NCBI GenBank assembly: GCA_963665735.1
Contig: OY762444.1
Span: forward strand, 3,782,001-3,846,000
Source of the DNA: CATOSK01 sp963665735
GTDB lineage: Bacteria > Chloroflexota > Dehalococcoidia > Lucifugimonadales > UBA3495
Reading direction: 5' to 3'
Length of the DNA: 64,000 nucleotides
This document shows, one piece after another, positions 16,725 through 24,573 of this stretch (positions within the stretch are counted from its first letter, which is position 1; the number at the start of each line of letters is the position of its first letter). The notes below the pieces were generated by a model, which saw only the letters and a program-made list of their open reading frames with translations, did not search any database and was not told where the DNA came from. The position numbers and the translations under genes were made by a program.

Positions 16725-17843
16725 CTAATCCGCCGTGTTTTCCTCTGCCACCATGAAGCAGGAGGACGCCTTGAACACGGCCCATAAATTCATGCCGGGC
16801 CGGATTCCCATTTCCGACAGGGACCGGCCGGTAATGTGGCACCGGAAAGGGACGCCGTGACATTCCAATGCTACCTGATACCCTGGCGGGCGCAACTCGA
16901 CGCCGGTGACGGTTCCTTGCAACTGGTTGCGGGCCGACGAACTGGCTAGTCTATCGCCGGCCAGTATAACGTCGGAGGCCCGGATGCCTACCAGCAACGG
17001 TTGGCCGATTTCCAGGTCGGTCAAAGGCACTTCCAGCCGCAATGCCGGATGTCCCGGCGGCGGGTCGTCTGCCGACACGCAGACCATTGAACCATCCTGG
17101 GGATAGCGTTGCTCCACCCGCATGGGCAGCACGTTTTCGACGCCCACCAAGCGGGCAACCCGACCCTGGCCCGGCTGGCCCAGCATCCGCAACGGCTCTC
17201 CCCGGTCGAGGGTTCGGCCCCGGTCAAGGACTTGCACTTCGTCGCCCAAGGCCAGAGCCTCCTCCCGGTCGTGAGTAACCAGGACTACCGGGATATTGGC
17301 TTGTTCCAGTATAGCCCGGATTTGTCCGCGAAGGGTTCGTCTTAACTCGGCGTCCAATGAGGAAAACGGTTCGTCCAGCAGCAGGGCAGCCGGCTGGACG
17401 GCCAAGGCGCGGGCCAAGGCCACCCGCTGCTGCTGCCCGCCGGAGAGTTCCCAGGTGCGTCGTTCTTCCAGACCCTCCAACCGGAAAACGCTGACAAGTT
17501 CTTCCACCCTGGTCTGACGTTCTTGCCGGGTTTCGCCCCCCATGCCGTAGCGGATGTTGCCGCTGACGGTCAGGTGCGGGAAAAGGTTGTATTGCTGGGT
17601 CAGGTAGCCGACGTTTCTTTTGTGGGGCGGCGTCCAGACCCGGCGCGCTCCGTCGTAAACCACCCGTTCCCCAACCTCGATGCGGCCCTGGTCGGGGCGC
17701 AGCAGCCCGGCTATGGCGCGCAAAGCGGTGGTCTTGCCGGCGCCGGACGGGCCGTAAAGGACCAGCACCTGACCGGGAGACGCTTCCCATTCGGTTTCCA
17801 GGACGAAATCGGCCAGACTGCAACGCACCCAACCGCGGGTCAT
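16725..17843 (-). CDS. modC: Molybdate/tungstate-type ABC transporter ATP-binding protein
   Basis: 372 residues. Walker A GPSGAGKT at residues 31-38, Q-loop TQQYNLFPHL, signature LSGGQQQRVALARAL, Walker B ALLLDEPFSSLD and switch His VLVTHD are all present. The C-terminal region (SSARNQLQGTVTGVELRPPGYQVALECHGVPF) resembles a TOBE/Mop-type molybdate-binding domain. The ATG at 17843 overlaps the stop of the permease gene by ATGA, indicating translational coupling; a longer open frame to 18122 only overlaps modB. Molybdate rather than tungstate or sulfate is inferred from the modA-like partner. Confidence 0.87.
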   Translation of the reverse strand: MTRGWVRCSLADFVLETEWEASPGQVLVLYGPSGAGKTTALRAIAGLLRPDQGRIEVGERVVYDGARRVWTPPHKRNVGYLTQQYNLFPHLTVSGNIRYGMGGETRQERQTRVEELVSVFRLEGLEERRTWELSGGQQQRVALARALAVQPAALLLDEPFSSLDAELRRTLRGQIRAILEQANIPVVLVTHDREEALALGDEVQVLDRGRTLDRGEPLRMLGQPGQGRVARLVGVENVLPMRVEQRYPQDGSMVCVSADDPPPGHPALRLEVPLTDLEIGQPLLVGIRASDVILAGDRLASSSARNQLQGTVTGVELRPPGYQVALECHGVPFRCHITGRSLSEMGIRPGMNLWAVFKASSCFMVAEENTAD

Positions 17844-18655
17844 AGCCGGCCCTCCCAACGCCGCCGGGCCAGGACGCCAAGGATGGCGAGTACCGCCAAG
17901 GAACCGGCCAGCAACAGGGCGGACATGGCCAGGGCAGAACCGATGTCGGTTTCCATTGCGGTCAGGATGGCCAGGGGCATGGTCTGGGTGCGTCCGGTCA
18001 GGTTGCCGGCGAACATGATGGTTGCGCCGAACTCGGAGATGGCCCGCGCCCAGGCCAAGGCGAGTCCGCCCAGAATGGACGGGGCGGCCAAGGGCAGGGT
18101 CAACCGCCAGAAGGTTGACCAAGGGGAAACTCCTAGCGTCTGGGAAACGTCCTCAAATTCCTTGCCGATGGACTGGAATCCCAGCTTGGCGGCCCGGATG
18201 TAGAAGGGAGCGGCCACAAAGACCTGGGCGAAAATCACGGCTATGGCGGTGAAGGGCAGATGTATGCCCATGCCGGTCAGGGCCGGGCCGACGATGCCCT
18301 GCCGTCCGAAAGCCATCAGCATGGCAACGCCGGCCACCACCGGGGGCAGGACGATGGGGAGTTCGACCACGGCGTCCACCGCTTTGAGCGCTACTGAATC
18401 GCCGCGGGCCAGCAGGTAGGCCAACGGCGTCCCAAAAACCACCACCACGGCCATGCTGACCGCGCTGGTGATTAAGGAAAGTTGCAAAGCCTGCACCGTC
18501 AAGCTGCTGGTCAGGCTGGCGGCAAAGTCGCTTTGCTGGCCGGCCCGAACCAGCATCGCCAACACCGGCAGCCCGATGAAAACCAGGTACAGGACGGTGG
18601 CGGCCCACCCGGCTGGCGCCCACGGGTTGGAAGGGTTGATGACTTTGCGAAACAT
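17840..18655 (-). CDS. modB: Molybdate-type ABC transporter permease
   Basis: 271 residues with about six membrane spans. The EAA loop is FEDVSQTLGVSPWSTFWRLTLPLAAPSILGG, followed by WARAISEFGATIMFAGN, a characteristic ModB segment. It follows modA by 21 nt and overlaps modC by 4 nt, so A-B-C are one operon on the minus strand. Alternative assignments (sulfate CysT/W, tungstate TupB/WtpB) are less likely given the partner binding protein. Confidence 0.88.
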   Translation of the reverse strand: MFRKVINPSNPWAPAGWAATVLYLVFIGLPVLAMLVRAGQQSDFAASLTSSLTVQALQLSLITSAVSMAVVVVFGTPLAYLLARGDSVALKAVDAVVELPIVLPPVVAGVAMLMAFGRQGIVGPALTGMGIHLPFTAIAVIFAQVFVAAPFYIRAAKLGFQSIGKEFEDVSQTLGVSPWSTFWRLTLPLAAPSILGGLALAWARAISEFGATIMFAGNLTGRTQTMPLAILTAMETDIGSALAMSALLLAGSLAVLAILGVLARRRWEGRL

Positions 18656-18676
18656 GGGTCGGCGGTTGGTGACTGC

Positions 18677-19522
18677 TCAGGGATTCCCGGGGACGTTTGC
18701 CGGAACGGCGGCGCTGTCGGATACCGGGGTGAATCCGTGGCGTTCCAAAATGCCTTGGCCCTGGGGCGACAACAGGAATCCTATGAATTGGCGGGCCGTT
18801 TCCGGCTGGCGGGCGTCGGCCAACGCAACGGCGGGATATTCGGCGGCGATGTTGCAGTCCTCGGGTATGGCGACGACTTCGACGCGGGGGGCAATATCTG
18901 CGGAAAGGGCATCGCTTTGGTAAACTAGCCCCGCGTCGGCGTCGCCCAACGCGACTTTCTGGGCCACGCTGCGGACGCTGGGTTCTTCAGATACTAGGTT
19001 GGCAAGGACTCGGGCGGCGAATCCGGGGCCGAACCCGTCTTTTGAGTCCAGGTTTTGCAGGACTTGCCGGGCATAGGCGCCGGCGGGAACGGCGGGTTGG
19101 GCAACTACCAGTTTTATTCCGGGCCGGGCCAGTTCGTCCAGGGCAATTTTCTTGGAGGCGTGGCGGGAGTTTATCAACGCCAATCGGTTGATGGCGAAAA
19201 CCGTCGGTTCTCCCCGGGTCAGTCCCGCCTCCGTCACGGCATCCGTCTGCCGCATATCCGCCGAGGCGAAAACGTCGGCCTTGGCCCCGTGTTCCAGTTG
19301 GGTACGCAGTTTTTGGCTGCCGGCGAAATTCAGGACGACGTTGACCTCCGGGTTGTCGGACTCAAACCGGGCGGCGATTTCGCGGAAAGCGTCGGTCAGG
19401 GATGAGGCCGCGAATACCACCAATTCAGTCCTACCGGCCCGTTGGGAAGTGTCGGCGGCGCAACCCGCTCCGGCCAAGAGGGTTGCGGCCCCAAGGGCCA
19501 GCGCAACGGCGATTTTGAGCAA
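18677..19522 (-). CDS. modA: Molybdate-binding lipoprotein
   Basis: 281 residues. A signal peptide ends LLAGAGC (lipid-attachment Cys near residue 21). The mature ModA core starts ELVVFAASSLTDAFREIAARF, with the SS pair that binds oxyanion, then NFAGSQKLRTQLEHGAKADVFASADMRQTD. It ends in the family form TARQFIGFLLSPQGQGILERHGFTP. Start is TTG at 19522; no better ATG is in frame. First gene of modABC. The 5' leader can fold (19574-19612), but identity as a known riboswitch is not established. Confidence 0.9.
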   Translation of the reverse strand: MLKIAVALALGAATLLAGAGCAADTSQRAGRTELVVFAASSLTDAFREIAARFESDNPEVNVVLNFAGSQKLRTQLEHGAKADVFASADMRQTDAVTEAGLTRGEPTVFAINRLALINSRHASKKIALDELARPGIKLVVAQPAVPAGAYARQVLQNLDSKDGFGPGFAARVLANLVSEEPSVRSVAQKVALGDADAGLVYQSDALSADIAPRVEVVAIPEDCNIAAEYPAVALADARQPETARQFIGFLLSPQGQGILERHGFTPVSDSAAVPANVPGNP

Positions 19523-19573
19523 AACAGAGCCAGCGACAGATTATTGCGCGGTGTGTGATGGGGGTATTTTAAG

Positions 19574-19612
19574 CCTGTCGCGTCGGAAAATCGCCCCTGC
19601 CGGGAGACAAGG
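19574..19612 (-). promoter_or_regulatory. Possible structured 5' leader of modABC
   Basis: On the minus strand, CCTTGTC (19606-19612) and GACAGG (19574-19579) can pair with one bulge. They enclose two small hairpins, CCC-GGCA-GGG and GCG...CGC. A three-way junction about 50-90 nt ahead of modA could be a regulatory RNA; Moco-responsive RNAs occur before such operons. Short stems make this weak. Confidence 0.25.
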
Positions 19613-19816
19613 GTTTTCGATTTTGCACCAAGGGCGTAATCCCCAAGGCTATCGCACATGAAGTTGTAACCCGGTCACTGCGGCGAAAGCAGAACCGATA
19701 GCGGGAAATGCGGCTTATTTTCGCAACCGGGCCACCGATTGGGGTTACTGGATTCCGGCCTTCGCAGGAATGACGGTAGCTCAACCGCCGATATGGGATT
19801 GCCCTGGCCTAATCTC

Positions 19817-19980
19817 CAAGACGATTGCAAAGTCCATGTCCCAACGATGGGGAGGTGTCCAAGATGGGGATACATTTCCTTGACGTGGCAGTCACCCCCA
19901 TCCTAACCTTCCCCCGTCAAGGGGGAAGGGACTATTGAACGCCTCCCAATACTGTTCCTACCGACTTTGCAATCGTCCTG
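19817..19980. mobile_element. Complete MITE family A with perfect target duplication
   Basis: 164-bp non-coding element. Left end CAAGACGATTGCAAAGTC (19817-19834) and right end GACTTTGCAATCGTCCTG (19963-19980) are inverted repeats matching at 17 of 18 positions. The 9-bp string CCTAATCTC flanks both sides (19808-19816, 19981-19989). The interior has the palindrome TTCCCCC-gtcaa-GGGGGAA. The rest of 19523-20114 holds a REP C copy near 19747-19776 and no gene. Confidence 0.85.
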
Positions 19981-20114
19981 CCTAATCTCAATAGGGTGTT
20001 GACGTTGCCGACGGGCTGGCGTTTAATGGCTAGCGGGTTGACGTTGGGAAAGGGGTTGCAGAGCAAGCGATTCCGGGTTTATTCGAAACTGCCGGTTGAG
20101 GGAGGCAAAGCGAT

Positions 20115-20459
20115 ATGGCTCTGGTGCGATGTGTGACTGAAATGGGGATGGGGGTTGACGTTCACGGGTTGGACTATACCAGCGCGGCGCAGCGGGCCGT
20201 GTTTGACGCGATTCACCACAGCAGCCTGGGTTTCCAGCGGATGTTGGGGAAGACCGCCGACGATATGCGGGTGGACGTAACCATCGGGGTGCCCCAGCCG
20301 GATAAGGTGGACGGCGACGCGGTGCTGTCGGTTCTGCCCCACGGCACGGGCTACATCAACGTCGTTCCCGGCGGGCTGGAAGTCCTGAACGACGGCGGCG
20401 ACGATGGGACGCTCATCGCCAACGCCATTATCATCGTCAGTTTTGACGACGGGACTTAG
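20115..20459 (+). CDS. Lin0512 family protein
   Basis: 114 residues. It matches the Lin0512 family over its whole length: CVTEMGMGVDVHGLDYTSAAQRAVFDAIHHSSLGF at the N-terminus, a central DMRVDVTIGVPQPDKVD, and GDDGTLIANAIIIVSFDD at the end. The family is small, widespread and functionally uncharacterised. GGGAGG lies 9-14 nt before the ATG. It is monocistronic, with mobile elements on both sides. Confidence 0.8.
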   Translation: MALVRCVTEMGMGVDVHGLDYTSAAQRAVFDAIHHSSLGFQRMLGKTADDMRVDVTIGVPQPDKVDGDAVLSVLPHGTGYINVVPGGLEVLNDGGDDGTLIANAIIIVSFDDGT

Positions 20460-20499
20460 CAGCGTCATTCCGGGGAAAGCTGGAACGACGGTTATTCGA

Positions 20500-20540
20500 C
20501 CCCCACCCTAACCCTCCCCCTCGTAGGGGGAGGGGATTTA
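20500..20540. repeat. Poly-C palindrome
   Basis: CCCTCCCCCT-cgt-AGGGGGAGGGGATTTA, 40 bp after the Lin0512 stop. Its position and trailing T-rich run fit a rho-independent terminator for that gene. Confidence 0.6.
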
Positions 20541-20551
20541 TCGCACAGCCT

Positions 20552-20678
20552 CCTAAGAAACTATCTCAAGACAGAGCGGACATCCCCAAGTGGTAGGAAA
20601 TCCCCCGCATTGAAAGCCCGGCCCGCTTTACAAAGGGGGAGACATTGGGCGATTCGCGTTTTGGGATAGTTTCTAAGG
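20552..20678. mobile_element. MITE-like element family C
   Basis: 127 bp bounded by CCTAAGAAACTATCTCAA (20552-20569) and TTGGGATAGTTTCTAAGG (20661-20678), inverted repeats matching at 16 of 18 positions. The interior has GCTTTACAAAGGGGG, resembling the palindrome at 53704-53720. No clear target duplication. Ends of this type resemble those of IS5/IS1182-like transposons (recollection, unverified). Confidence 0.6.
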
Positions 20679-20689
20679 GCGCCGGTTGT

Positions 20690-20805
20690 GGGTTCCCGCT
20701 TTCGCGGGAATGACGGTAGAGGTCAGGAATGATTTTCACCCAGGGCGGGAATGATATTCACCCAGGGTGGGAATGACGAATTACGAAATTGACGACACCC
20801 CTTAG
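20690..20805. repeat. REP copy plus 22-bp tandem repeat
   Basis: A REP hairpin (TTCCCGCTTTCGCGGGAA) is followed by two direct copies of GGAATGATTTTCACCCAGGG-type sequence. Then comes a ~43-bp block that recurs at 39130-39173, just ahead of the ImuB-like gene. Confidence 0.55.
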
Positions 20806-20853
20806 CGGAGGGTCTGCGAAACCGGACTGAACCGCTGTGACGGGAAAACCCGA

Positions 20854-20878
20854 AAGCCCCGGCCATTGACCGGGGCTT
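20854..20878 (-). terminator. Rho-independent terminator-like hairpin
   Basis: AAGCCCCGG (20854-20862) and CCGGGGCTT (20870-20878) form a perfect 9-bp stem with a 7-nt loop. On the minus strand it is followed by a T-rich stretch and lies 48 bp after the stop of the small gene at 20926. Confidence 0.65.
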
Positions 20879-20925
20879 GGCTTTTGCGATGGTTCGGGGC
20901 GCCGATTCCGGCCCTTGTTGTTGGG

Positions 20926-21168
20926 TTAGTGTTCCTGGGGGGCGCGGGTGCTGAAGACCTTTTCGCCCTTCTTGAAGATGCAGCGGCGGATGTTGTTCTC
21001 CAACTCCGTGGGGTCGGTCACTGCTGGGTAGCGCTGGCGGGCCTCGTCGCTGCGCAGGTAGGCATACATCTTTTCCAGGACATCGTCTTCCGAGTCTCCC
21101 GTGATGATGGTCTTGTCGCGGGAGTCGGACAGAAAGTTGCTGGCCCTGGCGTAGAAAACGTCTGGCAT
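20926..21168 (-). CDS. Small hypothetical protein
   Basis: 80 residues, soluble, mixed charge, beginning MPDVFYARASNFLSDSRDK and containing an acidic segment TGDSEDDVLEKMYAYLRSDEARQRYPAV. No family recognised. A strong GAGGAGGAG ribosome site lies 4-12 nt before the ATG and a terminator hairpin follows, so it is very likely expressed. It is downstream of hyuB on the same strand after a 164-bp gap; a shared transcript is possible but unproven. Confidence 0.65.
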   Translation of the reverse strand: MPDVFYARASNFLSDSRDKTIITGDSEDDVLEKMYAYLRSDEARQRYPAVTDPTELENNIRRCIFKKGEKVFSTRAPQEH

Positions 21169-21332
21169 AATCTCCTCCTCGACTTGCTTGGCCGGGCCGT
21201 GGTTCCCGTTTCAACCCCGGCATAGCCTAAAGTGCGCCAACATTATACGACATTTCCCGCCGTCTGGCACAGGTTTTGCGGGTTTCCAGGGCAATTGCCG
21301 GAAATTCCCCGGTTCCCGGCCCTGTCGGCGGG

Positions 21333-22928
21333 TCAGGGTTCTTCGTCCTGGGGGCGGCCCCAACCGCCACCGCCGGGGGTGCGGATGCTCAGAATATCCC
21401 CGGGCTCCACGTCCAGGGTTTCTTTGCCCTTGAGTTGGACTTCTTCGTAGCCGCCGCGGAACAGCACGTTTTCGCCGGGGTGTCCGTGGTGGCCGCCGTG
21501 GTAGCCGGGCGGGGGAAACTTGCGCCGCTCGGAAAGGACCGTCACCCGGGCCGGGCTGAGAAACTCCACGTCCCTGACCATCCCGTCGCCGCCGTGATGC
21601 TGGCCGCGCCCCCCAGAACCCCGGCGCAGGGCATACCGTTTCAACCGCAGGGGGAAGGCAAATTCCATCGCCTCGATGGGGGTGTTCATGGTGTTGGTCA
21701 TGTGGGTATGGATTCCCGAAATGCCGTCCTGGGCGGGCCGGGCGCCCATGCCGCCGCCGATGGTTTCGTAATAGACGAAGGGCTTGTCGCGGGTCAAGTC
21801 GTGGCCGCCAATCAGCAGGTTGTTCATGGTTCCCTGGCTGGCTGCCGGCATCACGTCCGGGAGGGCTTGGGCCAAGGCCGCGAAAAGGACGTCGGTGATG
21901 CGCTGGGAGGTTTCCACGTTGCCGCCGGCGACGCCCCGTTGGGGTTGGGGATTGACCAGCGTTCCCAAGGGGGTGATGATTTCCACGGGGCGGAGGCAGC
22001 CCTGGTTGGCCGGGGCGTCATCGCCGACGATGCACCGGACGGCGTAGAGGGAGGCCGACACGGTTACGGCCTGGGGAGCGTTGATGCAGCCGGGCCGTTG
22101 GGGGGAGGTGCCGGTGAAGTCAATGGTCATTTGGTCGCCGGCGACGGTGATGGTTACGGCGATGGGAACCGGCTCATCGGTCAAGCCGTCGTCGTCCATG
22201 TAGTCCACAACCCGGTATGCGCCGTCGGGGATGCGGTCAATGGCCCGGCGGGTTACTCTTTCCGAGTAGTCCAGCAGGGCGGCCATGTGTTCCAGGGTGT
22301 CGGCGACGCCGTAGGTTTCGACGACTTCCTGCAATCGCTTTTCGCCGACGCGGATGGCGGCAATCTGGGCGGCCAGGTCGCCCTTGCGTTCCTCCGGGGT
22401 GCGGGAGTTGCGGCAGATGAGTTGCACTACTTCCTGGTTCAGCCGGCCCGACCGGGCCAGCTTGAGGGGGGGCAAAATCAGCCCTTCCTGGTAAAGCTCG
22501 GTGGACAGGGGCAGGGACCCGGGGGTCATGCCGCCCACGTCGGCGTGGTGGCCGCGGTTGGACACGAACCCGGCCAACTGCCGTTCCCGGCCTTGGCCGG
22601 TATAGACCGGGGCAACCAGGGTAATGTCGGGCAGGTGGGTGCCGCCCAGGTACGGGTCGTTGAGGACTACCATATCCCCCGGACGCAGGGCGTTGGGGAA
22701 GGTGTCGAGGGCGGCCTGCACCGAGGCGGGCATGGCGCCCAAATGCACCGGCTGATGGGCGGCCTGGGCCACCATTTGCCCGTCGCGGTCAAAGACGGCG
22801 CAGGAAAAATCCCGCCGTTCCTTGATGTTGGGGGAATAAGCGGTTCGTTGCAGGGCGACGCCCATCTCTTCGGAGACGGAGATAAACATATTCTTGAAAA
22901 CTTCGAGGCTTATGGGGTCAACGGGCAT
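21333..22928 (-). CDS. hyuB: Hydantoinase B / oxoprolinase-family protein
   Basis: 531 residues. The HyuB family start MPVDPISLEVFKNMFISVSEEMGVALQRTAYSPNIKERRDFSCAVFD and the metal-site region LNDPYLGGTHLPDITLVAPVY are clear, as is the Gly-rich C-terminal section (GGGMGARPAQDGISGIHTHMTNT; GSGGRGQHHGGDG). Such proteins partner HyuA in ATP-dependent hydrolysis of hydantoins or 5-oxoproline, or form acetone-carboxylase-like complexes. The presumed partner hyuA is 1.6 kb upstream, separated by PIG-L and GxxExxY genes. Specific substrate unknown. Confidence 0.88.
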   Translation of the reverse strand: MPVDPISLEVFKNMFISVSEEMGVALQRTAYSPNIKERRDFSCAVFDRDGQMVAQAAHQPVHLGAMPASVQAALDTFPNALRPGDMVVLNDPYLGGTHLPDITLVAPVYTGQGRERQLAGFVSNRGHHADVGGMTPGSLPLSTELYQEGLILPPLKLARSGRLNQEVVQLICRNSRTPEERKGDLAAQIAAIRVGEKRLQEVVETYGVADTLEHMAALLDYSERVTRRAIDRIPDGAYRVVDYMDDDGLTDEPVPIAVTITVAGDQMTIDFTGTSPQRPGCINAPQAVTVSASLYAVRCIVGDDAPANQGCLRPVEIITPLGTLVNPQPQRGVAGGNVETSQRITDVLFAALAQALPDVMPAASQGTMNNLLIGGHDLTRDKPFVYYETIGGGMGARPAQDGISGIHTHMTNTMNTPIEAMEFAFPLRLKRYALRRGSGGRGQHHGGDGMVRDVEFLSPARVTVLSERRKFPPPGYHGGHHGHPGENVLFRGGYEEVQLKGKETLDVEPGDILSIRTPGGGGWGRPQDEEP

Positions 22929-22960
22929 TGCTTATAACAACCTTCTTTCTCACACAGAGG

Positions 22961-23440
22961 CACGGAGACTCAGAGGGGCACAGAGATTTTTTGAGATTCA
23001 GAGTTTGTCACCTTGCCGCGGCACATTTATGAGACGCTTGATGCCGTTTCTTAGCACGGGTACGTTGAAGTTCATCAACAAACCGAGGGGCCAGCCGCCC
23101 ATTTTGATATAGGTAAGCAATTGAGCGGAGTGGACGGGTAGAAGTGTGTCGGTTGCTTTAAGTTCGACTACCACTTGGTCGGCTACCAGGAGGTCAACCC
23201 GAAACCCTGTGTTCAATTGTAATCCTTTGTAAGTGACAGGCAAGGGCAACTGCCGTTGGAAAGTCAGCCCGCGCAAGTTCAGTTCGTGGCAAAGACATTC
23301 CTCATAAGCGGACTCCAATAGACCCGGCCCCAACGCTCGATGAACTTCAATGCCGGCCCCGATGATGGATTCCGTTAGTTCGTTAAGCTCCATATCTCCC
23401 CCTATTCTTTCCCTGACTCCGCGCTCTCTGCGTCTCCGTG
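22961..23440. mobile_element. GxxExxY cassette bounded by inverted repeats
   Basis: CACGGAGACTCAGAG (22961-22975) and CTCTGCGTCTCCGTG (23426-23440) are inverted repeats with one mismatch on either side of a GxxExxY gene. The right arm lies inside the 3' end of the PIG-L gene and encodes part of its tail. This suggests insertion of a ~480-bp unit between PIG-L and hyuB. Confidence 0.55.
22998..23393 (-). CDS. GxxExxY family protein
   Basis: 131 residues matching the GxxExxY family: IIGAGIEVHRALGPGLLESAYEECLCHEL contains the naming motif (G-L-L-E-S-A-Y). FRVDLLVADQVVVELKAT has D and E-x-K residues placed as in PD-(D/E)XK nucleases. It ends QLLTYIKMGGWPLGLLMNFNVPVLRNGIKRLI, the standard family C-terminus. 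Function is unproven; the fold suggests nucleic-acid binding or cleavage. It lies between PIG-L (8 bp upstream) and hyuB and within inverted repeats, so it is probably a recent insertion. Confidence 0.85.
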   Translation of the reverse strand: MELNELTESIIGAGIEVHRALGPGLLESAYEECLCHELNLRGLTFQRQLPLPVTYKGLQLNTGFRVDLLVADQVVVELKATDTLLPVHSAQLLTYIKMGGWPLGLLMNFNVPVLRNGIKRLINVPRQGDKL

Positions 23441-24292
23441 TTGAAAGCGCGTCAATGTCCCCAAGAAATCAGATTCCGAAGAGGGGTTTTCCGGGAGGGC
23501 CAGGGAAAAATACTCGAGCCGCATATATTCCCGGCTGAGGTCTTCGGGGAGTTGGGCGAAGGGGCCGTTGGGGTCCAGTTGGGTCTGGTGGCAGTTCAGG
23601 GAGGCGATTTTAACGTCCACGTAATCGGTCACGTCCACGGTGGCGGTCACTTCGTCGTCGGGCGTTCCCAGGGAGTCTATGTCCAGGCTGGCGAAGGGGG
23701 GCGTGATTCCCAAGTCCAGCATTTCCCGCCACATCCGCCGGAAGTTGCTGCGGGGAAAGCAGACGTAGTACAGGGACATGGACGTTGCGGCGGCGTCCTT
23801 GCTTTCCGCGTCGTTGACTTGTTGGAAAGCGGCGGTGACGTGGCGGCAGACGGCGATATGGTCGGGATGGCCGTAACCCCCGGACGGGTCATGGGTCAAA
23901 ACCAGGTTGGGGCGGTTCTCCCGCATAATGTCCGCCAGCCGGGAAACCACTGTCTCAGCGGGGGCTTGGTGCAAGGAATTGGGATGCTGGTTGTCGGCAG
24001 TGCCAGCCATACCGGAATCGCGATAGTCCAGGAAACGGAGGTCGTTAACCCCGGTGACTGCCATTGCCCGGCGCAGTTCCTCTTGCCGCACCTGGGGCAG
24101 CGTTTCCGGGGTTGCCAAGGCCGGGTCGCTGATTTCGCCCACGTCGCCGTTGGTGGCGCAGACCAGGGTTACCGCCGCGCCGCGGGCAACCAGCATGGCC
24201 AAGGTTCCGCCGCAGCCGAAACCTTCGTCGTCCGGGTGGGCGAAGACGGCCAGGACGGAAAGGGCCTTTAGGTCGTTGCGGTTGGTGGGCAT
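23402..24292 (-). CDS. PIG-L/LmbE family deacetylase
   Basis: 296 residues. Zinc motif AHPDDE is near the N-terminus (FAHPDDEGFGCGGTLAML), with second-site residues in LVLTHDPSGGYGHPDHIAVCRHV (H-P-D-H). The family removes N-acetyl groups from GlcNAc-linked substrates such as mycothiol or bacillithiol precursors, lincomycin intermediates or glycolipids; which applies here is unknown. The last ~13 residues (QHGDAESAESGKE) are encoded by the inverted-repeat arm of the adjacent GxxExxY cassette, so the original C-terminus was probably replaced. Confidence 0.87.
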   Translation of the reverse strand: MPTNRNDLKALSVLAVFAHPDDEGFGCGGTLAMLVARGAAVTLVCATNGDVGEISDPALATPETLPQVRQEELRRAMAVTGVNDLRFLDYRDSGMAGTADNQHPNSLHQAPAETVVSRLADIMRENRPNLVLTHDPSGGYGHPDHIAVCRHVTAAFQQVNDAESKDAAATSMSLYYVCFPRSNFRRMWREMLDLGITPPFASLDIDSLGTPDDEVTATVDVTDYVDVKIASLNCHQTQLDPNGPFAQLPEDLSREYMRLEYFSLALPENPSSESDFLGTLTRFQHGDAESAESGKE

Positions 24293-24345
24293 AAATTTAC
24301 GCTGTGTGTAACGGTTGGGTTGATGGTTTGACCGGAAAACCCGTC

Positions 24346-24549
24346 ATACCGGCGCGGGCCGGGGTTCGGGGTTCCTTGCCCAATGGGTGTTGGTCTGTGC
24401 CGGGATTTCTGGATTCCGGCTTTCGCCGGAATGACGGTATATCCTGGCGCGGGCCGGGGTTCGGGATTCCTTGCCCCAATGGGTGTTGGTCTGAGCCGGG
24501 ATTTCTGGATTCCGGCTTTCGCCGGAATGACGGTATATCCTGGCGTGGG
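24346..24549. repeat. Tandem 95-bp repeat, two copies plus a partial third
   Basis: Each unit has GGCGCGGGCCGGGGTTCGG, a middle section with CCAATGGGTGTTGGTCTG, and a REP C hairpin (GGATTCCGGCTTTCGCCGGAATGACGG, written here by its parts). The shared start motif falls at 24351, 24446 and 24542. It fills the gap between hyuA and PIG-L. Confidence 0.75.
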
Positions 24550-24573
24550 CGTCATTTCGGTTACGTTGCGCTG

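Noticed and set aside
21276..22937. Long open frame (553 codons) on the plus strand
   Set aside because: Antisense to hyuB, with Gly/His-rich shadow composition.
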